NCBI GenBank assembly: GCA_018660835.1
Contig: JABJJN010000074.1
Span: 124,001-188,000, forward strand
Length of the DNA: 64,000 nucleotides
Source: Gemmatimonadota bacterium
Lineage (GTDB): Bacteria; Latescibacterota; UBA2968; UBA8231
Direction: 5' to 3'
Shown piece by piece: positions 9,458 to 17,766 of the stretch (positions are counted from its first letter, which is position 1; every line of letters begins with the position of its first letter). The notes beneath the pieces were generated by a model that saw nothing but the letters and a program-made list of their open reading frames with translations, ran no database searches and had not been told where the DNA came from. A program made the translations under genes and the position numbers.

Positions 9458-9976
9458 CTATCCTTGTTCGGCGTCGATCTCCGGAGGGGGCGTGCGTTGG
9501 CCCAATTCCTGATCGATCATGAACTGGCCCGTCCGATCGTCACCGACGAAACTGAGTTTGTCGACGATCTCTTTCGCCGTCGCCTCCTCTTCGACCTGCT
9601 CGTTGACGAACCATTGCATGAAAGCATGCGTTGAGTGATCACTCTCTGCGGTGGCCAGTTCGACGAGTTTGCCAATTTGCTTGCTGTTGTTGCGCTCGCT
9701 GGCAAGAGCAGCCGCAAAGGCCTCTTGTGGCGAGCCCCACATCGTCTCGGGTGCGTCGATCGCCTGCATCGTCACGTCACCGTCACGATCATGGATGTAG
9801 TCGAAGATCTTCATCGCATGAGCAACTTCTTCATCGTGTTGGATCCGCATCCAGTGGGCGCAGCCCTTCATGTTGATCCGCTCGAAGAACGCCGACAGCG
9901 ACAGATATTCATTTGCTGAGGCAAGCTCAACATGGATCTGACGATTCAACGCATCCTGCATTGGCGGACTTAGCAT
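9458..9976 (-). CDS. Ferritin (non-haem, FtnA-like)
   Basis: 172 residues, the normal length for bacterial ferritin. Ferroxidase ligands are visible: Glu in HVELASANEYL (~17), Glu and His in HDEEVAHAMK (~50-54), Glu near 94 (ASERNNSKQI), and the NEQVEEE segment near 130. The protein stores iron by oxidising Fe(II) inside a 24-mer shell. AAGGAGA about 8 bases upstream supports the first ATG. It lies between the NagB/PIG-L fusion and the epimerase on the same strand with 10-15 base gaps. Confidence 0.93.
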   Translation of the reverse strand: MLSPPMQDALNRQIHVELASANEYLSLSAFFERINMKGCAHWMRIQHDEEVAHAMKIFDYIHDRDGDVTMQAIDAPETMWGSPQEAFAAALASERNNSKQIGKLVELATAESDHSTHAFMQWFVNEQVEEEATAKEIVDKLSFVGDDRTGQFMIDQELGQRTPPPEIDAEQG

Positions 9977-9991
9977 GTCAGACGTCTCCTT

Positions 9992-12334
9992 TTACGTGTT
10001 CTCGGCTGCCTGGCGCAACTGGCGGCTGCGCTGGTAGAACTCATCAAGTTTCAATTCCCGCAGGAACACGAGTCCCCGCGTCCCACGTATCAGTGGACTT
10101 GGATGATTGTGGAACCATTCTCTTCCAAGACAAGTTTTTACTCGCTGGTATTGGTCGACCTGTACTCGCTGCGCGAGCTCTGAAAAGGGGCCATCGTGTT
10201 CCGGACTCGGAAAAGAAGCCTCTGCTTGAGATATGAAGCTATTGATAAATGCGTTATGCATAATGGCAAACATGTTCAGTGATACTGGAACGAAGATATT
10301 CGCCTCACTTGGATGGAACCGGTACCACACATTTCGGTAGCCCCAGATCTTGATATCGGATCGGCCCGAGCTCTGCTCATATTGCCGCAGACCCTCGGCG
10401 ATAGACTGCAGCACCTTGTAGTGGGTATCGGGACCGCTGGCTTCCGGATCAAGGGCGACACTGACCACATCAGGTTCGGTCTGTTTGAGTAGACCGAGCA
10501 CGGGCAGCGCATCCTCTTCCAGCGTCGGTTCGGGTGTAAAGATATCCCCCGTGTAGAAGCCGAGACGCAGGTGCAGAACCCGAGAACAATCCCAGCCAAA
10601 GTACCCCCAGATGCACTCTGCCTCCCATTCGCGACACATGCCCTTGAGACGCTGGACATCTTCTGTGTCTTTCTGGCCCGGATACTGACCGGCAAAATAC
10701 GCTGTCAGCGAATCGATCCTTGCATTGAGCGCCTCCTGCTCACGATCACCGTAAATGGCAATGAGATTGCGCAGGAATCGGCGTGCCGCGCCTTCCGCCT
10801 TCATGTCTTCGTCTGCAGCGGCGACACCATCAAGATATTGCCACACATCACGATTGCGACCCTGTAGAAACTCTGGCTCGAAATAGCCGTCCAGCAACCA
10901 GCGTTCGAAGTCGGCCGTCGGCAGAAACTGCTGCAATCGTTGCAGGTGCCCGCAGATAAAATCGTTGGTCACTGCCGTGAAACCACCTGTCAGGCAGGCG
11001 AAGGTGTGCGTGTTGTTTGCGTCTCGCACATGCCGCACGATGTAGGGCAAATAGCCCAGCATCAGATCATCGTGATGTGGCTCTGTATGTAGAAACTTCG
11101 TGTTCGACAGCGTCTGCCCACCACGTTCAATCTTGGCGATCAGACCATCCCGAACCTGGGTTGCCAGTTGGGGCAGGTCGGCGGTGTGTTTTTTCAACAT
11201 AGCCGATGCTTCCGCGTCAGCAGCAGCATCAGCGGCAGTCAGATCTGTCAGCCGCTTGCGACACTTCACCGACAGATCTACAAGGACGCGCTCGACCAAC
11301 TCGTCATCGACTTGTGTAACCTGTTCAACGGCGACACGACGTCGCTCACCCAAGTGTTTCGCGGCACCCGTTGTGATGTAGAAACGAGCGTTGGGAAGTT
11401 GCTGCAGGGCCGTAGCCGGAAACTCGATATCGGGCGAATGTTGTATTGCTTCTGCGACGATGTGGGCCTTCGCCTCACCCGCTGCAACAATCAACGCACA
11501 GGCGTCCGGCTTTGCCGTGATCGTACCCAATCCAATGGTGACGACGAGTCTGCGGCGCGAGATCTCCATCCCACCCAGATCACCGGCTGCCGCTGCCTGA
11601 GTTTCGTAGTTCACCTGGGTCAATCTCGTCGTCGAACGATGATCCGAGCCGCGGACATTGAAGCCAATATGTCCATCCGGACCAATGCCGCCGAGAAAAA
11701 AGCCGATGCCTCCAAGCTGCCTGATCCGCTCCTCGTATTCCTGGCACCATTGATCGATACGTCCCAGAGTCTGCTGCTGCTCCCTCTCCAAATGCCCGCT
11801 GGCAGCACGGTAGCGGAGACTCAGATCGACTTCACCTGACTCTCCCCAGACACTTCGCAGTGTTTGCCCTGGGCGCAGTCCCATCTCATGACAATTCATC
11901 AGCAGCGCGCGCTCAGCATCGAGCCCGAAGCCCTTGAGGTAGAATCGGTTTACATAGGCATAAAAGCTGTTGGATTGGACCGGTTCGATGGGATAGAACT
12001 CGTCGATCTGCACGAAGTGCAGGCCATCGAGTCGTGGCTCGCGAGTCGGGTCGATGCCCGCTGCTGCAAGCTCTGACTGCGTCTCTGTCTGGCCCCATGT
12101 CTGCAACAGATGCTGAACCCACTTGATGAAGTGTTCGGGTGTCTTGCCTGTGGGCAAGCTGATCACACCCTCCGGGTGATCCTGCACCCACTCCACAAAA
12201 CGCATGGCCGCGAGGCGTCCGAGGGCAGGGAAGTTGTCGACCATGACGGTCGGAATCTTCTCTGCTGGTTCGTAGAGGGCATCGAAGGCAGAGGCAGTTA
12301 CCGCTACCTGCTCGACGGGGGTCAGTCGGTCCAT
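9992..12334 (-). CDS. NagB-like sugar-phosphate isomerase fused to PIG-L (LmbE-like) deacetylase domain
   Basis: 780 residues. The N-terminal ~350 resemble glucosamine-6-phosphate deaminase: PTGKTPEHF (~61-69), IDEFYP (Asp111) and GGIGPDGHIGFN (Asp220, His222). The C-terminal part begins at TEPHHDDLMLGY (418-428), the zinc-binding motif of PIG-L/LmbE deacetylases. This two-domain arrangement is known from Bacteroidetes NagB proteins. The usual NEP after HIAF is NVR here, replacing the conserved catalytic-loop Glu by Val227, so deaminase activity is uncertain. A normal NagB is encoded at 14205-15017, which fits divergence of this copy. Likely role is amino-sugar phosphate processing in the cytoplasm. 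Confidence 0.82.
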   Translation of the reverse strand: MDRLTPVEQVAVTASAFDALYEPAEKIPTVMVDNFPALGRLAAMRFVEWVQDHPEGVISLPTGKTPEHFIKWVQHLLQTWGQTETQSELAAAGIDPTREPRLDGLHFVQIDEFYPIEPVQSNSFYAYVNRFYLKGFGLDAERALLMNCHEMGLRPGQTLRSVWGESGEVDLSLRYRAASGHLEREQQQTLGRIDQWCQEYEERIRQLGGIGFFLGGIGPDGHIGFNVRGSDHRSTTRLTQVNYETQAAAAGDLGGMEISRRRLVVTIGLGTITAKPDACALIVAAGEAKAHIVAEAIQHSPDIEFPATALQQLPNARFYITTGAAKHLGERRRVAVEQVTQVDDELVERVLVDLSVKCRKRLTDLTAADAAADAEASAMLKKHTADLPQLATQVRDGLIAKIERGGQTLSNTKFLHTEPHHDDLMLGYLPYIVRHVRDANNTHTFACLTGGFTAVTNDFICGHLQRLQQFLPTADFERWLLDGYFEPEFLQGRNRDVWQYLDGVAAADEDMKAEGAARRFLRNLIAIYGDREQEALNARIDSLTAYFAGQYPGQKDTEDVQRLKGMCREWEAECIWGYFGWDCSRVLHLRLGFYTGDIFTPEPTLEEDALPVLGLLKQTEPDVVSVALDPEASGPDTHYKVLQSIAEGLRQYEQSSGRSDIKIWGYRNVWYRFHPSEANIFVPVSLNMFAIMHNAFINSFISQAEASFPSPEHDGPFSELAQRVQVDQYQRVKTCLGREWFHNHPSPLIRGTRGLVFLRELKLDEFYQRSRQLRQAAENT

Positions 12335-12371
12335 ATGAGGTCAGAGTCTCAAGCTGGCTGGGGGGAAATAC

Positions 12372-12407
12372 GACGGCGCCGACCCCGCTGCTCGGGGATC
12401 GGCGCCG
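12372..12407 (-). terminator. Strong GC-rich hairpin, probable terminator after the Re-citrate-synthase-like gene
   Basis: ACGGCGCCGA (12372-12381) pairs perfectly with 12398-12407, and the stem continues with five more pairs (CCCCG/CGGGG) after one bulged A, around a 5-base loop. On the minus strand it follows the stop at 12432 and is trailed only by a short T run (ATTT), so it may be an imperfect intrinsic terminator or a processing structure ahead of the NagB/PIG-L gene. Confidence 0.6.
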
Positions 12408-12431
12408 TAGGTACTGTTCAAGGACGATCGA

Positions 12432-13817
12432 TCAACTGGCCTTGCGATTGGCGTAATGATCCGGCAGATGCTCCTGGACCTGTTGCGCCAATTCCTCGTC
12501 GGTGATGGCACTCATACGAGAATGGACTTCGTACTGATCCATCACCCAACGTGCCACTTTGTGAACCTTGATTTTCGACAGCTTCTTGTCGCCTTCAAGA
12601 CCCAGATAGGTGTTCACCCACAGGGCGACGCCGTCCACACCCGACTTGTCAGTGATGGAGACCCTCGGTGGACGACCGAACAACTCGGTTGTATCGAAAA
12701 TGTTGTAGATACGCTCATCTGAGCGCAGACCGCCGGCGTGAATGCCGGCACGGGTCGTATTGAAATCGCGACCAATGAAAGGATAGTTGGGCGCAATGTC
12801 GACGCCGATGGAACGCATATAGTCGGCCATCTCCTGAATCATCATGGTATCGATTCCACACAGGTCGCCGTGTAGGGAGATATACTCGATCAGCGCTCCT
12901 TCCAGAGGCGGATTGCCCGTGCGCTCACCAAAGCCGAAGAGGGTCGTATTCACCGCGTTGCAGCCATACATCCATGCCGTTGCACCATTGATGTGCACCT
13001 TGTGGAAGTCATTGTGACCATGCCACTCGATGCACTCATGTGGCATCCCCAACTCATGCGTCATCGTATGCACAAGTTTTGGAATGGATCGTGGCAGGGC
13101 TACGCCAGGAGTCGACACACCAAAACCCATCGTGTCGCACAGACGAATTTTCACATGCAGATCTGGTGACACCTGCTCAGAGAGTCGCACGAGTTCACCG
13201 ACGTAAGGCTTTACGAATCCGTCGATATCGGCACGCGTGACATCTTCGAGATGTACTCGCGGCCGAATACCGGCCTCCCAGGCGGCTTCGACGATCTCGA
13301 TATAGTCGTCGAAGGCCTTCTTCCGGTCCTTCTTCAGTTTGTAGAAAATGTGATAATCAGAAGAGGGCGTCAGTAGTCCTGTCTCTTTGACCTGGGCCTC
13401 TTTAACGAGACGAAAATCGCCCTTGTCGGCGCGAATCCACGAGGTCACTTCCGGATACTTGTGCCCCAGCGCCCGACACTCATCCAACGCACGCCGGTCA
13501 TTGGCCGTGTAGAGAAAGAACTCGGTCTGTCGGATGACACCATTAGGGCCGCCGAGCTTGGCCATCATGTCGAAGAGCTTCACCTGCTGCTCTACGGTAT
13601 AGGGCGGTCGCGCTTGTTGTCCGTCACGGAAGGTCGTATCGGTGATCACAAGGTCGCGCTTGAGCGCTTCCTGTGGATCAAACTTCACGATCTCACCATT
13701 GATCTCTTCGTAGATCGGCGATTCGTAGACGATCCTGGGGGGACGACTGTAGTCGAACATGTCGTCGAGCGTATTGGGCTCGCTGACTTCTTCTAGTGGT
13801 TTGACCTCGATGGCCAT
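12432..13817 (-). CDS. Re-citrate-synthase-like DRE-TIM metallolyase (isopropylmalate/homocitrate synthase superfamily)
   Basis: 461 residues. ITDTTFRDGQQARPPYT (58-74) carries the DRE-TIM Arg64-Asp65, and EWHGHNDFHK gives the metal-binding HxH. The segments GVIRQTEFFLY, SSDYHIFYKL, NYPFIGRDFN and TRAGIHAGG resemble, from memory, the ~450-residue proteins of anaerobes characterised as (R)-citrate (Re-citrate) synthase and often misannotated. Expected reaction: acetyl-CoA plus oxaloacetate to citrate. It lacks the regulatory C-terminal domain of isopropylmalate synthase. GGGAG 5 bases upstream supports the start. It lies downstream of an acyl carrier protein gene, an unusual pairing. Homocitrate or citramalate synthase remain alternatives. 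Confidence 0.7.
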   Translation of the reverse strand: MAIEVKPLEEVSEPNTLDDMFDYSRPPRIVYESPIYEEINGEIVKFDPQEALKRDLVITDTTFRDGQQARPPYTVEQQVKLFDMMAKLGGPNGVIRQTEFFLYTANDRRALDECRALGHKYPEVTSWIRADKGDFRLVKEAQVKETGLLTPSSDYHIFYKLKKDRKKAFDDYIEIVEAAWEAGIRPRVHLEDVTRADIDGFVKPYVGELVRLSEQVSPDLHVKIRLCDTMGFGVSTPGVALPRSIPKLVHTMTHELGMPHECIEWHGHNDFHKVHINGATAWMYGCNAVNTTLFGFGERTGNPPLEGALIEYISLHGDLCGIDTMMIQEMADYMRSIGVDIAPNYPFIGRDFNTTRAGIHAGGLRSDERIYNIFDTTELFGRPPRVSITDKSGVDGVALWVNTYLGLEGDKKLSKIKVHKVARWVMDQYEVHSRMSAITDEELAQQVQEHLPDHYANRKAS

Positions 13818-13867
13818 ATCTGCTCCCTATTTCTCACGGTAACTCAGTGGTGGCTGTGTCTGCTGAT

Positions 13868-13945
13868 CAGTCTAGATAATCAGTCCAGATCCAGATGATT
13901 AGTCCAGATGATCCAGATAATTAGTCCAGATCAATTAGTCCAGAT
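13868..13945. repeat. Degenerate short tandem repeat derived from the 3' end of the ACP gene
   Basis: The core TAGTCCAGAT (or CAGTCYAGAT) occurs at 13868, 13881, 13900, 13922 and 13936, with two half copies CCAGAT at 13891 and 13913. The copy at 13936-13945 is the last codons and stop of the ACP gene. The others lie in the 117-base gap to the next gene, so the C-terminal codons appear to have been serially duplicated beyond the stop codon. Confidence 0.8.
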
Positions 13946-14177
13946 AACGACCGATGAAATCGATCGCGCCCCCTACATCCTGAACCTCGAGGGCCTCATC
14001 CTCTTCCATTTCGATATCGAATTCCTCTTCGAAACCAGCCATCAGCTCCACTGATTGGACTGACTCAGCGCCGAGATCTGTGGTGAAGGAATTCGTCTCT
14101 TCGATCTGGCTCTCTTCGATCTTGAGAACCTGAGCGATGACCTTGTAGACACGAGCTTTGACGTCGTCACGATTCAT
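13935..14177 (-). CDS. Acyl carrier protein
   Basis: 80 residues, acidic and helical, the size of AcpP. The phosphopantetheine attachment site is the Ser in DLGAESVQSVELM (about residue 40), close to the canonical DSLDxVE, and is followed by the conserved FEEEFDIEM helix. AAAGGA 7 bases upstream of ATG fixes the start. It carries acyl chains as thioesters. No fatty acid synthesis genes surround it; the neighbours are NagB and the Re-citrate-synthase-like gene, so it may be a second, specialised carrier. Its last codons are duplicated downstream. Confidence 0.93.
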   Translation of the reverse strand: MNRDDVKARVYKVIAQVLKIEESQIEETNSFTTDLGAESVQSVELMAGFEEEFDIEMEEDEALEVQDVGGAIDFIGRYLD

Positions 14178-14204
14178 GATGGGATCCTTTTCTCTGGCGG
14201 CGTT

Positions 14205-15017
14205 TTAGGACAACTTCGACGCCGCATCGCGGTCGACGATGAAGGTGCAGTCGGCATGATCTTGCAGAAGGCTGGCGGGACAGTCCTCACTGAATGGCCC
14301 ATCTACCGCAGCGGCGATGGCATCGGCCTTCTTGGAACCAGTCGCCAGCAAGACCAGACGCCGCGCCTCGCGGATGGTGCCGATTCCCGCAGAAAGGGCG
14401 CAGCGCGGGACCTCGGATGCATCCGAGAAGAAACGACCGTCGCTATTGCTTTCGATGGTCTCCTGTGTCAGGCTGACCAAACGGGTGCGACTATCGACGC
14501 CTGAGCCGGGCTCGTTAAAGGCGATGTGGCCATTGCCACCGATACCCAGAAGCCACATATCAATACCGCCTGCAGCAAGAATCCTCTGTTCAAAGCCTTC
14601 ACACTCCAGCTGTGGAAAGCGAGCCTTACCATTGAGAACGTGCGTATTGAAAGGCAGGATATCGACATGTTTGAACAGGTTTTCGTGCATGAAGTAGCGA
14701 TAACTCTGGTCGTGATCGCCGCCCAGACCCCAATACTCGTCTAGATTGAAGGAGCTGACGCCAGCCAGGCTCAGCCCATCTTCTCTATGTCGTCGGGCCA
14801 TCTCAGCATACGTCGCTTCAGGCGTTGATCCCGTCGCCAGCCCGATGACACTCTCGGGGGTGGCGCGGATGAGTTCGTCGAACATGGCGGCCGCTTCAAT
14901 GGCCACCTGTGCTGCATCGTCACAGATCTTGACTTGTATGTTGCCTGCCATCACTCGTATCGCGGGAATGCTCGCCTCGGCGAGTCGTGTAACGTGCTGA
15001 ATCAGAGGGTGATTCAT
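14205..15017 (-). CDS. nagB: Glucosamine-6-phosphate deaminase
   Basis: Up to 270 residues. Landmarks: IGLATGSTPE (~58-67), NLDEYWGL (Asp93, general base), and GIGGNGHIAFNEPGS (~158-172) with the catalytic His164 and Glu169 intact. SRTRLVSLTQET follows as in true NagB. It converts glucosamine-6-phosphate to fructose-6-phosphate plus ammonia. The start is uncertain: the first ATG has no good ribosome site, and an internal ATG at 14951 would give a 248-residue protein beginning MAGNIQVKI. It is divergent from the DUF4954 gene and 27 bases upstream of the ACP gene on the same strand. Confidence 0.9.
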   Translation of the reverse strand: MNHPLIQHVTRLAEASIPAIRVMAGNIQVKICDDAAQVAIEAAAMFDELIRATPESVIGLATGSTPEATYAEMARRHREDGLSLAGVSSFNLDEYWGLGGDHDQSYRYFMHENLFKHVDILPFNTHVLNGKARFPQLECEGFEQRILAAGGIDMWLLGIGGNGHIAFNEPGSGVDSRTRLVSLTQETIESNSDGRFFSDASEVPRCALSAGIGTIREARRLVLLATGSKKADAIAAAVDGPFSEDCPASLLQDHADCTFIVDRDAASKLS

Positions 15018-15089
15018 CGTTGAATCCAGCCGGTGAACTTAGGGAAATGCCCCTGGAGTGTAAAGGTGACTGCATGTGGGGGATTGCGG

Positions 15090-15119
15090 TTGACGATCCG
15101 CGAGACTGGCCGCTATACT
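15090..15119 (+). promoter_or_regulatory. Sigma70-like promoter for the DUF4954-to-kinase block
   Basis: TTGACG (15090-15095) and TATACT (15114-15119) are separated by 18 bases, close to the consensus -35/-10 arrangement. Transcription would begin near 15126. That makes the GTG at 15130 almost leaderless, so the ATG at 15184 is the better start for the downstream gene. Confidence 0.6.
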
Positions 15120-15183
15120 TTCCTTCTTCGTGTCATTTAACCGCAACGTTTTCAGCAAGATAGACGAATTGGGATCGCTCTCT

Positions 15184-17133
15184 ATGACCACCTCCTCACC
15201 TATTGGTGCCGCCGCAATCGAGTCGCTCACGCTGCAGGGCTGCTCAGCCGGCGATTGGGCCAGTGTTCTTGTCACCTCTGATTTTGACCCTCAACGCGTC
15301 CACAATACGCGCTTCGACGGCACTGTCCATCTTGGGGCACTGACGGGGAAGGTGAGAGTCGCTGGCGGGATCGATGTGGACTGCGGCATCCGTGACGTGC
15401 ACCTGATCGACTGCGAAATCGCTGAGAATGTCCTCATCTCCCGCGTCGGAGGCCACATTGCCCGCACCCGGATCGGTGCCGGTGCGGTGATCACCGATGT
15501 CGGCACGATCGCCACACATGTGGGAGCTACATTCGGCAATGGCGTCGAGGCGGAAACGATCAACGAAGGTGGTGGTCGGGAAATTGAGCTGTTTGCCGAA
15601 ATATCGAGTCAGTTCGCCTATCTGATGGCCATGCATCGGCACCGAGCCGACGTGACCGAGCGCCTGCAGGCGATGGTGGCAGACTACACCGCTACGGCCA
15701 AAGCCGACATGGGTCGCATCGGTGCTGGTGCACGGATCTCCCACGTGGGTGAGATCATCGACGTCGAGATCGGGCCTGCAGCGCAGGTGGTGGGGGCAGC
15801 TCGACTACACAATGGCACCATCCTGTCGGAAGCGGATGCGGCGACCCTCGTGGGCGCCGGCGTCATGGCGGAAGATTTCATTATCGCCGAGGGCGCCGAA
15901 GTCGTTGATGGTGTCGTCCTGCACAGTTGCTTCGTTGGCCAGGGCACCAAGATGGGAAAGCAGTTTTCTGCCGAGAATTCCTTGTTCTTCGCCAATTGTG
16001 AAGGTTTCCACGGCGAGGCATGCTCCATCTTCGCCGGACCCTACACCGTGACGCACCACAAAAGCACGTTGTTGATTGCCGGCATCTATTCCTTCTACAA
16101 CGCCGGATCCGGTACCAATCAAAGCAATCACATGTACAAGTTGGGCCCAGTGCACCAGGGCGTTATTCAGCGTGGTACGAAGAATGGCTCCTTCTCCTAT
16201 ATGCGCTGGCCCACCGTCGTGGGGCCCTTCTGCGTCATCATTGGCAAGCATCTGAACAATTTCGACATCGGTGATCTGCCCTTTTCCTACGTCACCGAAG
16301 AGGAAGGCGATTCACTGCTGACGCCGGCGATGAACATGTTCACAGTTGGCACCATGCGTGACGGCGAAAAATGGCCGACTCGCGACCGGCGCTCGGCAAC
16401 CACCAAGCGCGACCAGATCTGCTTTGACGTCTACAGTCCCTACACGGTTGGCAAGATGGTTCGCGCCGAGGCGGCCCTTACCGCACTCTACGACGAAACG
16501 GACCGCGCCGTAGAACAGATTCGCTACAAAGGCGTACTTGTGAAGCGGTTGATGCTGCGCAAGGGCGCCCGCAACTACCGTGACGGTGTCGATGTATATC
16601 TGCAGGGCAAGATCCTCGCCCGAGCCGCAGCGGCTCGTGCGACTGCAGACGAAGCGAAAACGCGTACATCACTGGCCGCGGGTGATGGTGTAGGCAATGG
16701 CGACTGGAGCGATGTGGGAGGACAGTTGATCCCCCTGGCACGACTCAGGCAGATCGAAGACGACATCGCCGTGGGCAAGCTGGCAAATCCAGCACAGGTG
16801 GATGCCGCTTTTGCTGATGCCGCCGCCGCCTACGCCGAGGATGAATGGGCGTGGGTCTGTCGTGTATTTGAACAACGTACCGGGCAACCACCCGAGGCGC
16901 TGAGCCTGGCGGATCTCGACAAGATCCAGGCGAGCTGTACGAAGATGTCGAACTCAACCATCAAGAAGATCCTCGCCGACGCGGAGAAGGAATTCGATCC
17001 CATTGCCCGCTACGGCTATGGTGCCGAAGGCGGTGATGCCGCTCGCGATGCCGATTTTGCCTCCGTTCGTGGCACCTTCGCCGACAATTCCTTTGTACAA
17101 CAGATGCAAGACCGACTGCAAGATGACGGATGA
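15184..17133 (+). CDS. DUF4954 family protein (left-handed beta-helix, hexapeptide repeats)
   Basis: About 649 residues from ATG 15184; a GTG at 15130 would add 18 residues but lies almost on the predicted transcription start. Residues ~20-380 are hexapeptide-like repeats (e.g. GAVITDVGTIATHVGATFG, GARISHVGEIIDVEIG, AEVVDGVVLHSCFVG) typical of LpxA-type acyltransferases and sugar-1-phosphate nucleotidylyltransferase tails. The overall length matches DUF4954, seen mainly in Bacteroidetes and relatives, often annotated as sugar-nucleotide-related. The C-terminal third is helical. It overlaps the response regulator gene by 11 bases and heads the signalling block. Exact reaction unknown. Confidence 0.82.
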   Translation: MTTSSPIGAAAIESLTLQGCSAGDWASVLVTSDFDPQRVHNTRFDGTVHLGALTGKVRVAGGIDVDCGIRDVHLIDCEIAENVLISRVGGHIARTRIGAGAVITDVGTIATHVGATFGNGVEAETINEGGGREIELFAEISSQFAYLMAMHRHRADVTERLQAMVADYTATAKADMGRIGAGARISHVGEIIDVEIGPAAQVVGAARLHNGTILSEADAATLVGAGVMAEDFIIAEGAEVVDGVVLHSCFVGQGTKMGKQFSAENSLFFANCEGFHGEACSIFAGPYTVTHHKSTLLIAGIYSFYNAGSGTNQSNHMYKLGPVHQGVIQRGTKNGSFSYMRWPTVVGPFCVIIGKHLNNFDIGDLPFSYVTEEEGDSLLTPAMNMFTVGTMRDGEKWPTRDRRSATTKRDQICFDVYSPYTVGKMVRAEAALTALYDETDRAVEQIRYKGVLVKRLMLRKGARNYRDGVDVYLQGKILARAAAARATADEAKTRTSLAAGDGVGNGDWSDVGGQLIPLARLRQIEDDIAVGKLANPAQVDAAFADAAAAYAEDEWAWVCRVFEQRTGQPPEALSLADLDKIQASCTKMSNSTIKKILADAEKEFDPIARYGYGAEGGDAARDADFASVRGTFADNSFVQQMQDRLQDDG

Positions 17134-17755
17134 CGCAGGCCCTCCCCCTGCAGAGGTAATCGATGTCCTCGTCGTGGAGGACAGCCGCGTTCAGTCTGAA
17201 GCCTTGCGGCTGGGACTTGAACGACGGGGTTATCGTGTGCGCGTCGCTGCTGATGGCGCGGAAGGCCTTGTCGCCGTGCGCGAACAGGCACCGGATCTCA
17301 TCATTACAGATATCGATATGCCGAACATGGATGGCTATCAATTGTGCGAAGAGATCAAGAACGACTCTCAGCTGCGCTCAATTCCCGTCATCCTGCTGAC
17401 ATCCCTTGGCGAACCGGAAGACATCTTCCGCGGACTCGAGGTTCGAGCGGACAACTATCTGACCAAACCATTTGACGAGGAAATTCTCGATTCGCGCATA
17501 GAACATGTCCTCGCCAATCGACAGTTGCGCAGCCGGCATCGCGCCAAGCGTGGTGTCGAAGTGATCTATTCTCGGCGACGCCGAAGAATTGATTCAGACC
17601 GTGAACAGATCCTCGATCTGTTAATGTCATCTCTCGACAATGCAATGCATCGATATGCACACCTTGAGTCACGGGTGGAGGAACTGGAAGCCGAACGTCG
17701 GCAATTGATCGAAGAGGTGAATCGACTACGTACACCGCCTGACGAAATTTCCTGA
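17123..17755 (+). CDS. Single-domain-type response regulator with C-terminal coiled coil
   Basis: 210 residues from ATG 17123. Receiver domain 12-135: acidic pair E19-D20 (VVEDS), phospho-acceptor Asp63 (ITDIDMPNMDG), Thr93 and Lys115 (TKPFDEE). The last 80 residues contain a charged helix (ESRVEELEAERRQLIEEV) predicted to be a coiled coil, with no DNA-binding or enzymatic domain. The gene starts inside the end of the DUF4954 gene (11-base overlap), implying translational coupling, and is 11 bases from the REC-GDH gene. It likely relays phosphoryl groups or acts through protein contacts. Confidence 0.9.
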   Translation: MTDDAGPPPAEVIDVLVVEDSRVQSEALRLGLERRGYRVRVAADGAEGLVAVREQAPDLIITDIDMPNMDGYQLCEEIKNDSQLRSIPVILLTSLGEPEDIFRGLEVRADNYLTKPFDEEILDSRIEHVLANRQLRSRHRAKRGVEVIYSRRRRRIDSDREQILDLLMSSLDNAMHRYAHLESRVEELEAERRQLIEEVNRLRTPPDEIS

Positions 17756-17766
17756 GGACGACGACC

